Origin: Buxus sempervirens
Lineage: Eukaryota > Streptophyta > Magnoliopsida > Buxales > Buxaceae
Assembly: GCA_947561395.2 (NCBI GenBank)
Contig: OX387183.1
Coordinates: 45,502,890 to 45,566,889, forward strand
Length of the DNA stretch: 64,000 nt
Direction: 5' to 3'
The notes under the pieces are model-generated. The model saw only the letters and a program-made list of their open reading frames with translations, had not been told where the DNA came from and searched no databases. Position 1 is the first letter of the stretch; every line of letters starts with the position of its first letter. The translations under genes were made by a program, and so were the position numbers. Positions 32,237-42,591 of this stretch are shown one piece after another.

Positions 32237-34744
32237 TGTAAAATCCAAGATTTTATTAATAAAATAATAATAAGTATTAAATAGACTAATTGGGTTAATA
32301 AAATGCAGGAGATGAGATATTGGTTCAACCTGGAGAAGTCCAAGGTGAACCGGAGGAAATCGAGGAACCAATCTTAGGTGAGATTTTAAATTTGGAATAA
32401 GTAGAATTTTATTTGCCAATAATTAGGATTGTCATAGTAATTGATCTAAGGAAATAAAGAGAAAAAAAAGGGGGGGTGTTGGTCAAACCCATAGAGTGGG
32501 GGGGTTGACCCAAAAGATTTTTTTTGTTTGAGGTTTAATGGGTTGATTAGAGTTGGTTTAAAGAAGGAGGGTATTTAGGTAAAAGAGAATGAAATAATAA
32601 AATAACATAAATATGCATGAGCCTATTCACAACCAAAATTTAGAGAAACAGCCGCACGTTCCGACTCTTACCTTTTATTCTTCTTCCTAAAGTCAAATCC
32701 TAATACCCAAGCACTTGTTGGAGCAGTCTTAAAGAAGGATAAAGGAGTATTTTCATTCAGAAAAACCCAAGCAAGATCAAACTAAAAAGAAAGTTTCAGT
32801 TTTGAAAGTTAGCATTGTTTTGGGTTCCTAAAGACATGATTTTAACCCAGAAGTCATATAGGCTTGCTGTGATCGTTTGGCATTCTTAGGAGTGATCTTG
32901 GGTTGCTATTAGGAAGGAATTTAGCGCCAAAAACAGGTAAGTAGTCCCTTTAAGACTTGCACAAACAGATTTCGTATTTAGTCGATATTCATGTTTATTC
33001 GGAGATTTGATGACTTGTTTGCATGTTTTATGATATTTTATTTGTTGGAAATGGTTCTAGCATGTTTATAAAGTACTTTAGAATGATTTAGAATGGATTT
33101 GATGCATTGGTTATTGATTTGTTGAATTTTTAGTGATTTTCGCAATTTTTCTTAAGTTGCTATCGCGACAGGCCGCCTGAACAATCGCTCGAGCACCCCT
33201 GTCTATTTGTTCAAACCCGAGAGCAATTAATACTCAGAAGCATTGTCACCCGAACAGTCGCTCGAGCGACCCACCCCTGAAACAACCTAAGTATAAGGCC
33301 ATTCGAGCGCCCCTTGGCCACTTGAGCGCCTGGTCTGTCAGAATTTTGAAATTTGCCAATCAGCCTAGTGTTTCACTACGGAATTGTTTTTATCCATTTT
33401 TAACATATGTACCATCAAGTTTAGGGTATTTAGAGATAGTTTGCACTGGCGGATGTTTAAAATTCATTTTTATAAAGATTTTGGGTAGATTTTACCAAAG
33501 AGGCACTTTTACTTAATACCATTGTTCCAAATGATTCTTTTTTTAACCAAAGTTGATTTTATGAGTTCCTACACCTGTGTTTGGGTGATATGAAGGTATT
33601 TTGTGCATCGATGGAGTCGATACACATTCGGGACATATTTGCCCGTTGACACCTGAAGTTTGGACATATGACTTGGTACATCTTGTTTTGCTTTTGGGTC
33701 AAAGTTGTGACAAGGCAGGTGCCTGGGTTATTATTTTCGCAGGGCGGATTTGATTATTGTTAGTACAGATAAGGTTCTATATTTGTGGGTGTTATTGGGA
33801 TGTATATCCATTCCTTTGTTTGTTTTTTCCACTATTGAGCGGCTTAGCAATTATATGGATCCATAGAATAGCTAGTAAGTGAAATGTTTATTAGAGGGGT
33901 TTGAATTCTGTGTCATAGGCATTCCATCATCTCAAGGATGATACCGTTCCTGGATAGGTCGGTTGCTACGTTACCCACTCCTGGATAGGTTGGGTCGTAC
34001 ATGCTAACCTATGATTGGGTTCTTCCGTTGGTGTTGAATAGCCAGACTGCAGGGCGGCTGGTCCATTTGTAATTTGGTAAGGTAGCATATTGGCGCATGT
34101 CTACTCTCTTTCTCTGGTTTACTATTTCATGAGTCCCATGAGGTGAACAACTGTGTTTGATCTATTTTCATTAAATTGTTGCTGATCTATATTTATTGTG
34201 GTTATCCTGATTAAGCGTTGCATATTTTATTGTGGTCAACTATTTGCATGACTACTTACTGAGATGTTGTTTCTCACATTATTGTTTTATCGGTTTTGTT
34301 TTCAGATATTACTGGAGAGGACGTTGCTGGGGTAGAGACTCTGGGGGATTACTGTGACTACCAGGAAGAGGATTATTTCATTCCTGTGTAGGTTTAGGAG
34401 GACATGGAGATCTAATTTAGCTTTTTGTTGAAGGATTGACATTAGTTTATTTTATTTTGAGGATTTTGATGTTATTAGAAGGATTATTGGATATTTTAAC
34501 TATACAACTTTAGTGGATGTTGCTTATTTTATTTAGTTGACCCTTTCCAGACTTTATGGACGAATTAATCATGAATTAGTTTTGGTGGTTTAATTCCGCG
34601 CTTCTTGAAGAAATGTCGTTTAATTCCGCACTCTGATATAATTAATGAAATTGTATAAGTTTGGATTAGTGTTGTCTAGGCCTTAACCTAACGAATTGGG
34701 TTTGGGTTTATGTTTCTATATAAACCTGGATCTGGGGCGTTACA
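32237..34744 (+). mobile_element. Tekay 3' LTR (2508 bp)
   Basis: TGTAAAATCC to GGGCGTTACA. It carries the undisturbed sequence at the A4 insertion site (GGTCAAACCCATAG, 32482-32495). Leader intron signals: donor CAG|GTAAGT at 32937-32938, acceptor TTTTGTTTTCAG ending 34305, spacing 1369. GCTCGAGCG-type palindromes at 33185-33330 lie inside that putative intron. Confidence 0.9.
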
Positions 34745-34754
34745 CACACACACA

Positions 34755-34789
<35 letters not shown>

Positions 34790-34797
34790 TCTCTCTT
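34744..34797. repeat. (AC)n(CT)n microsatellite
   Basis: AC run followed by a CT run with one TA interruption, directly at the end of the 3' LTR. It may have expanded from the target duplication and hides it. Confidence 0.95.
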
Positions 34798-35425
34798 GTT
34801 CTCACGTGTAGGGATTAGGTGATTCTGGAAATAATTTGTATTTGGTGATTTCACTTAGGTCTTTAGTCTTGAGACACTTTAGATGAATTTGTAGATCATT
34901 GAGAGATATAGATCAAGTTAGCTGTCATAGTTTCTTCTATATTCTTTTGCTTGCGGAAAATTTATGTGAGACTATTGATTTCTCAATCCCATTTGCAAGT
35001 TCTCTCATTTGGGAACTTCAACTCAACGAGTTGCGTATTTTTTTTTTTTAGAGTTTCTAATACTCCTCTTAAATTGATATTATCCACTTTTGTGTCTGTC
35101 CATCCCAAATTTTAATTTGTGTTTCACAATGTGAGTTATCTCAATTTTAAAGTGCAATACAATTTTTTTTTCCTATAAAATCCTACATCTTGAAATTGAA
35201 AGAAAGATTGTGTCCTCTTACTACTGCCCACTGATGGACATGTAGGTGCTTTTTCTTTTATTCCATTGACTCATTTGTTAGTATACAAGTTTTCAAAATT
35301 TGTCTTAACTAATTATTCTTAAGCTAAATATTTTCTTTATTGTTTGCGAACCCTTGTTCCCATCATCCATTATAGGTCCTTTTTTATACCTAGTTCAATT
35401 GTTAGTAAGAATACAGTGTATTCTA
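34798..35425. other. Unassigned AT-rich right part of the ~20 kb block
   Basis: No gene seen. Ends with the GAATAC/GTATTC hairpin at 35409-35423. Confidence 0.45.
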
Positions 35426-35683
35426 TATGACAAGAATACGTTGTAAAAAAAAAATACAATTTAATCAGATTTTCAGACCTTAAACTGGATTCAAATATTT
35501 AATCGGATTCAAATATTCACCAGATTCAAATACAAATTTAATAACTTTATTTAGATTCCAATTCTATAATTTGTATAAAGGATTCGTCAAATAGATAAAT
35601 GAATATGGATATTTCGAATAGTAATCGGATTCAGATGTGGATTCACATAGATCCGATCCGAATCCGGCCTGTTTACATCCCTA
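35426..35683. repeat. Right half of dispersed repeat R1
   Basis: Continues the homology to 51835-52339 where 15377 stops, and ends GATCCGATCCGAATCCGG...TTTACATCCCTA, the inverted counterpart of the left terminus. Confidence 0.65.
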
Positions 35684-36267
35684 ATGAAAACACATAAGTC
35701 GTCTGACGCAGGCTGCAAGGTCTACGGCAAGACCCTGCAGCAGAAAGTGTCATCCCAGTGTTAGGGCTTTAATATGCACTTACCTGTTTTAAAGTTTGGT
35801 AACTATAAACTAGCATTAGCATTTTCATTAATGTCGTAAATGGTTTTATAAAATTATTTTATATTTTAAGAATTGTTTTAAATTTTATAGCAGCATTTTT
35901 TTTTATTAATTTTATAGTAACATTTTTCTAGAAAATGTCATACTAAATTTTTTTTATAATGGCATTTCATAATAAATTATTTTATAGCAGCATTTTTCTA
36001 TAAAATGTCATAATAAAGTATTTTATTAAATTTTTCTGCAATGGCATTTGTTTATAAAATGTCGTAATAAATTACTTTGTAGCGACATTTTTTCTACAAA
36101 GTACCGTAATAATTTGTTTTATAATGGCATTTCTTGTAATATGTCGTAGTAAATTAGTATTTTATAACGATAATTTTCTAGAAAATACCGTAATAAATTG
36201 TTTTATAACGGCATCTGCAAATGAAATTTCATATTAAGACATTTGTAACGGCACTTTTGTACAAGTG
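35684..36267. repeat. AT-rich tract of hairpin-forming degenerate repeats
   Basis: From about 35840 an imperfect ~50-60-bp unit recurs at least five times, with a core like GGCATTT..TCTA.AAAATGTC and TAATAAATT; each core folds on itself (TTTTCTAGAAAATG). Such sub-terminal hairpins are typical of CACTA/EnSpm or Mutator-like DNA transposons. No transposase is visible. Confidence 0.55.
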
Positions 36268-36272
36268 CCCTC

Positions 36273-39200
36273 TGTGCGCACCTGATTTCAGTCGCACGAC
36301 GAAGTGCATGCAAAATGATACGTGCCTCGGGATTGTTTGGAGTCGCCACTGCCTGATGGGGTGCAGGCAAACACCTAGGTGCCTAAGTTTTTCTATTATG
36401 GCTTGGTCTGCGGCTTGAGATTCTAAGTAAGTTCTCGGTTGCGGTCTGGGGAAGTCCATAGACACCCCAGTCCGCCCCATCGAGTGACAGGTCCCATAGG
36501 TTTCCCTGGTTTGAGTCAACTTTGGTCTCTCACTCACCCGATTCCTATTCCGGCATTCAATTTGGTTAAGTCTGGCGGGACCACCAAAGTTGTGTGGATC
36601 CCTTTACTTGATTTTATCTTCTTTGGTTAAAATGATCTAAGTCTGATCGGGCAGGCCCCATTGGAAGGCTTGCGGATCCCTTGGTGGGCTTGGTTAAGCC
36701 ACGTGTCCCCTGGTGGGCCTTAGTTTAGCCTGAGAGGCCCTTTGGGCTTTGGTTCAATGAATTGATTTTATTTTGAAATTCAAGTTTGATTGTTTAAGTG
36801 GATTTTCATGCCAAAGTGGGCCGGGATTGCTTTGTGGGCCACACAGTTGGTTGCCAATTGATTTTGAGATTATCTTGATTAACTGTACCAAAATGGGCCA
36901 GGTTTTGGGCTTGGGCCCTTTACCTGGGCTTGGGCTTGAAAGCCCAAGGCTTCTTGAGTTAGGGTTTTGGAAACCCTAACCTTGGTTGGGTTCAATGGGC
37001 TTAATGGGCCTGATAAGCCCTGCCCGTGGTCTCGGCCAAACCATCACATAATTTGAGCATGCATGCCCTGAATTGGGCTTTGGTGGGCCTTAATGGGTTT
37101 GGCCCACTCAATCAATTTAATTGCCTTTATTTAACAAAAGTAAGTTTTATCGGGCTTGGTGGGCCCCGTTGGAAGGCCCACTGGGAATCAAATTGGGCCG
37201 GATCGGTCCATGGCCCATCTTTGGTCTCCGGTGACCCGAAAACCCTTCTGGTTCATCCAGATTGATCAAACAAATAGAGAAAATAGCACAAGAACATAAA
37301 AATAGCAAAATGGCATTCTGGCAGTGTAGCCGACCTGAGATGCCGGTTACATATAAGGACCAGTGTATTCGACATCTTTGGCCGATTACGAACAAGGCCC
37401 TGTTGATCCGACCTAAGTTGTCGAATCAACCTAAAAACTTGGTTTTTTCGGATTTTTGCATTGGACTTGGGTTCCTGGGTCTTCTAGGGTGTTCCAGTGA
37501 CTGTGTGAGCCCCTGTGTGGGCCCACAATAGTTCAGATGAAAGCCACTTGGCTTCTTCTTTAGGGTTTTCAAAACCAATAACATAAAGAGAAGGGGTAAG
37601 GCTTCCCCCTTTTTCTCCTTTAGAACTAATTTCGACAAAGAGACAGAGGTCAAGCACCTTTGTTTGGGTTCTTTCTAGTTAAGAAAAACAACAATCAATA
37701 TGTATATATATGTACAAAAGAGAAGGATCTACACATGCTTCTAAAACAGCAACCTTAGTGTGTGTGGATGACCATATCATCATGTGCATGAGTGGCATAA
37801 CAAAGGGGAAGTGCCCAACTTGTATTCTAGGTGAACCTACATGTGTATACATGTGCTTAAGACAAGTGAAAGTGGTGGGTGAGCATGCAAGTCATACCAA
37901 AACAATGCCTAAAGTAAAAAAGGGAACATGGCATGCTAATGCACACATTGCGGCCCCTTAGCACATTTTATGGCATAAATGAAAACACACATGCTTGCAA
38001 ACTTAAGAAAAATTATTACAAGAAATGAAAACACACATGCTAATACACACATGCTTGTACACACATGCTTGCAAACTTAAATGAAAACACACATGCAAGC
38101 ATATTTGATAATCTAAAAGAAATGAATACCATCATGCTTATAGTCTAGGGAATCCTAAAAGAAGGGACTCGGGGGGTTTATGGGGTACATTAGAATCAGC
38201 TAGAGGGAACATGCTCCTCTTTTGTGATGAAAATAAAACAAAGATGCAAACAACTATTACAATGGCCATATGGGCCCTCTAGAACCACCCAAAATACCTT
38301 ACCTCCTTAAATCTTACCTTAAAAAGGTGGTAAAAGAGTGTGAAAAAGTAATAAAAAGGAAGAAAACATGCATAACCAAAATTTTACAGCACACATATAT
38401 ATATATATATATATATATAAATCTACATGCTCCAAATAAACTCAACTTTATATATGTTAAACAAAAGTCATGGGGAAGCCATACCCTAGGGTTGGAATCT
38501 TCTTTAGAGATGTGCTTGAGTCCTCTTGTGGCACAACAATCCTTGGGCAGCACCTCCTCCTCTCCAAATGATCTCTAAGACCTCCTCCAAGTGATGGAAG
38601 TGAAGAAAAGTGGTAGAGAAAGGGCTTGGGAGAAGAGGTTCAAGAGAGTGGGAGAGAGGTTAGAGAAAAAATGGAGAGCCACAAATGAGCTCCAACCGTA
38701 GGGGAGAGAAGAGAACATGGGAGAGAGAATGGAGCTCTTGGAGAAGAAAATGGTGAGACAAAAATGTGCTCAACCCCCTAATGCATCCCACCCCCTCCCC
38801 TTTTATAAGAGAGGTTGTTTAAGGGTTAAGAAAGACCAATTTTTAAATATTTTTTTATCAAAAGTGACTTTTTTATTGTTATTTCTTACTTGTGACTTAT
38901 TACTTTTTACTTAATGGTTAAGAAAGACTCTTTTGTTAATATTTTTTACTTAAGGGTTAAGAAAGACTCTTTTTGTTAATATTTTTGTTTACTTAAGGGT
39001 TAAGAAAGGGGGACGTCCACGTGGCGCAGTTTGCCACGTGGACAGTTTATTTTTGACCAAGGATTGCCCATAACTCTCTCATTTGAGCTTCGATTCTGGC
39101 AAACTCAGTTGCGTTGGAACCGGGTCAACATCCTCTATCCACTAAGCTAGAGTTTAGCAGCAAATTCGGGTTTTTTAGCAGAAGTGCCGAGTCGCGTCCC

Positions 39201-39550
39201 GGAGCCAATTTTGCTCATATTTCCTTATCCGGGACTCCGATTCCAGCAAACTCAGTTGTGTTGGAATCGTATCGAGATGTTCTTTCTTCTGGTATCAAAT
39301 GGGGTAGCTGATCTGGGGTTTAGCAGAAAGTTAATTTTTGCTTTTCTCAGATTTGACCAGTCCATAACTTCTTCATTTGGACTCCGATTTGAGCAAACTC
39401 AGTTCCATTAGAATCGTATCGGAATCCTCTTTCCAATGGTGAGAAGTATGGTGACTGATTTGCAGCAGATAAAAAAGTCAACTTTTTGACTTTCTTAGGT
39501 TTGACTTTTCAATTAAAATTTCATTTTTTGCATTTTGGGAGGTGCTTACA
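36273..39550 (-). mobile_element. Solo LTR, family A copy A5 (3278 bp)
   Basis: Plus-strand ends TGTGCGCACC and GGTGCTTACA with a perfect CCCTC duplication (36268-36272, 39551-39555). Minus-strand TATAAAAG at 38807-38800. Upstream palindrome GTCCACGTGGC/GCCACGTGGAC (39015-39043), perfect with a 7-base loop, contains both G-boxes (39018, 39035). A phrase around GGGTTAAGAAAGACTC is directly repeated at 38820-39010. Three ~150-bp U3 units near 39070-39430. PBS-like GGAGTCGCCA at 36339-36348. Confidence 0.88.
38395..38419. repeat. (AT)n microsatellite in A5
   Basis: Uninterrupted AT dinucleotide run. Confidence 0.95.
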
Positions 39551-39555
39551 CCCTC

Positions 39556-40377
39556 ATATTAATGTTAGAGCTGATCATTGGGCGGGTACGGGCCGGGCCA
39601 GGGATCATACATAATAGATATTGTCTTTGTACAAGCTCGCCCAGCTCGATGATCCAGCTTGTGATTAATGACCAAGCCCGTTCAAGTAGCAAAGTTAAAT
39701 GCCCAAGCCCGCCCAACAATAATCACTTAGAGATTTAATTTAATAGTTTAAAAGAAGGCAAAAATACTAATATTTTCTTTTTATGATAATTCAAAAAAAT
39801 GTTGGGGAGAAATTTCACTTGCCAATAAAAAGTTATCACCATTTTGAGGAAGAGATGGAAGAATGAAGACCTTGTGGAGTAGACATAAGTAGCTTAAGGT
39901 TAAAAGACAAAGTATTAATTAAATAGTAAAAATAAAAACTAATTAAATAGTTAAACTTCGGGCCGAGCCAAGCCGGCCCGCCATTTCTCATTTTTTACCA
40001 AGCCTATCCAAATTTGTTCGGGCTTTTAAAGATGAATCCCAGCCCGGCCATATGGTCAACCATTTCATGGCCAAGCCCATCTAAAAGCGGGCTGGTCACC
40101 TCGAGCTGGGTTGGTCGCCTGGCCCATGAAAACCCTTAATTAATGTCACTATATCACCCCTTTTTTTTAGTGACAATTAGTCTACAGGATAAATCGAGTT
40201 TTTTTGTGAGCCTTGATCACCTATTGATCTTCTTTCATATTGGTAAGTTGTGATCTTTGATCGAACTACATATACGTCGACACAAACTCTAGTCACCATC
40301 CTTACATGTTCAAAGACTATGGAAAGGCACGGCAATGCATGTTGCAAAAAAATTATACCCTATCCAACCTACCGTAT
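39556..40377. repeat. GCCCG-rich dispersed repeat and unassigned flank
   Basis: 39562-40135 carries repeated GGGC/GCCCG words (GGGCGGGTACGGGCCGGGCC at one end, CCCGGCCATATGG and GGCCCATGAAAACCC at the other), resembling plant repeats with inverted GC-rich ends. 40136-40377 holds nothing recognised. CGTAT (40373-40377) is the left duplication of LTR C. Confidence 0.4.
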
Positions 40378-42591
40378 TGTAAAACCCCGAATTTTTAATA
40401 ATATTAAAAATTGGATTTTAGGGTTTAGTAATTTATTTAATTGATGGAAAGTTCAGAAAAAAAATAAATAAATAAAAAGATTAAGCGGTCAAACCGAACT
40501 TCTCGGGTGAATCCAGGTGGAAAATCTAATTATAAAGATAAGAAGGATTTTAAATACATCGTAACCCCAGATTTTTAGTAATTATAATTGAAGGAAATAA
40601 TTAATAAATTTTAAAAATTAATATTGGTGGATTTTCAAGTGAGGGTCAAGCAAGGGTAATTTGGGAACTTTGGAAAATTCGGTTTATATGAATTAAGGGT
40701 AGGTGATGTTATATTTTAGTTTCAATATTAAATAAGTATTATGAGAAAAATTTAGAGCTGGAAACAAATAATAATATAAGTGTGTTGTTGGTTAGGATTG
40801 TAAATGAAAGAACCAAGGGTCGATAGGCTGTTGGTGGAGTGGAGTTGCACCAGATCATGAAGAAGTTGAAGAGTTAGGTTGCTGGAGAGTTAGACCTTTG
40901 GGTTTCTAAAGGTTGTTGGAGAGTTAGATTTAGACCCTTGGGATTCTAAAAACTGCTGGAGCATTAAACTAAAAGTCTTGACTCTTGGGTTGCTGAAGTG
41001 AGACTTGTGGATTGCTGAAGCTAGACAATTGGAGAAAACGTAGAGGAGAAAAACTGCTGGAGAGTTGCTGGAGAAATAGGCTTTTGAGCTCCCAAGGGCT
41101 GCTGGAGAAAGGACTCTTGGAGTTCTAGATACTATGGAAAGGTCTATTGAAATTATTGCTGCTGGAGAAAGGACTCTTGGAGTCCTTGTTGCTGGAGAAA
41201 AGAGGAGCAGCATAAGGGGGAGAACCAGAATTCATTTGGAGTCTTTTGGAAGAATTTTCTGCAGCAAAACTCAAGTGGTAGAGTGCTCCAGACGTCCAGA
41301 TCAGATTTTGAAGGGGTTTTGACCATGGTGAATAATTGAGTTCATTGCTGGGTTATTGAAGTTGGGAGGCCAGCAAATATAAGGCAAGTAGCCCTTTCAA
41401 ATTTCATGACTTTTGTGTGTTTTGTGAATATCCTGAAATTTAGTTTTGAATTGAACAAAATTGATAGAAACTGTTAAAACCCAGATTCTGCAGAAAATTT
41501 CAGAAAGATGGAATTTTTAGACTGATTGAGAGATATACTTAGGTTTCGGTTTTTGAATTAAAGTTGTTCCATTATTTCTCTATTTTCACTTAAAACTATC
41601 CTGGGATAAAAACCTATGATTTAGTAATGTTAATTGAATTATTACAGCTGTTGGTCTGTACAGGATTTTGAATTAAAGTAGATTTTGAAAACTTATAATT
41701 AACTAACCAAGAATAATTTTCCAAAACTGCTATAGGTTATTTTAGTGTATTGAGTTAGAAGTCTAACAAACCAGATTTCATGTTATTTTGTTAAGAAATG
41801 AATGAGTTATGGGGATTTGTCTCTCACTAGGTCAGAAAACACAAAATTGATATAGTTATGATTAAAATTCAAATGAAAATAATTAGATTATAATTTATGA
41901 TGGATTTAGGTTTGTTTAATATTCTGAAAATTCCCAGATTAATAAGAGGGTAGATTTTAAGGTATTTTTTACATCTTGGAGAGTTTAAGTTTAGAGGTTG
42001 TTAAAATGTTTGTTTTGGGCTAAACTGGAGAGTATATTTCGTATAAATTGTATGAGCAATTCAATTAAATCCAAACCTGTGCAAAAACACTATTTAAAGG
42101 ATTAGAATTAAGCTAGAAAAAGTTTGAATAAGAAATTTTAGATCAGTCCAGGTGAATTTTGAATTCTAAGTTTAGAGGTTACTGAAATGTCTGTTTTGGG
42201 GACTGCACCCACTTTTTCACAAAAGTGAATTTTTGTAGGTATCATACGACAGATTTGGGTACGATGGTCCTCATGAAAATTGTAGGGTTTTAGGTCTAGA
42301 TTCATTTAAAAATATATATTTAATATAAGCTCACTGTTTGGTAATTTAAAATACAATTTCTTTGTACACCTGTCTGCACAGATTTTTCTGGAAAGTGTAG
42401 TTTGTTTGGACATAATTTTCTAATCACAGTAGTTCTGTAGAAACTGTTATTAGGTGATGAAAAAGGGTGAGTGAGGAAACTAACTAACAATATTTCAGAG
42501 GATTTGGTCTAAAATTGATTCAGTTTTGGGGATTGAATAGTACTAATGCATATGTGACAGATTTGGAATTTAAGTAAAACTTTATACTTTC

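Larger units (their letters stand above)
18739..34744 (+). mobile_element. Tekay/Del-type Ty3/gypsy element, non-functional, two LTRs
   Basis: Order: 5' LTR (18739-24950), PBS, gag, pol with PR-RT-RNaseH-IN order, a chromodomain-like tail, purine tract, 3' LTR (32237-34744). The gag-PR-RT-RH-IN order is Ty3/gypsy. The C-terminal block RREQILSTKVIPLVKVL followed by SHAVEEAT matches the Tekay/Del branch of chromoviruses as I know it. Two solo LTRs are nested: A4 in the 5' LTR and B1 in gag. Net LTR lengths agree (2503 and 2508 bp). No target duplication can be assigned because the left side abuts another Tekay fragment and the right side a microsatellite. Many stops and frameshifts mean it cannot move by itself. 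Confidence 0.85.
15378..35425. mobile_element. ~20 kb block inserted in R1, Helitron-like edges
   Basis: The block separates the halves of R1 without removing recognisable sequence. Its left edge begins TCTATACTATTAG after an A. Just inside its right edge is a perfect short hairpin GAATAC/GTATTC (35409-35423), and flanking sequence resumes with T. A TC start, a 3' hairpin, an A|T target and no target duplication fit a Helitron, but the terminal CTRR is not exact (CTA) and I see no Rep/helicase gene. It contains LTR D and the whole Tekay complex, so most of its length is later insertion. Confidence 0.35.
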
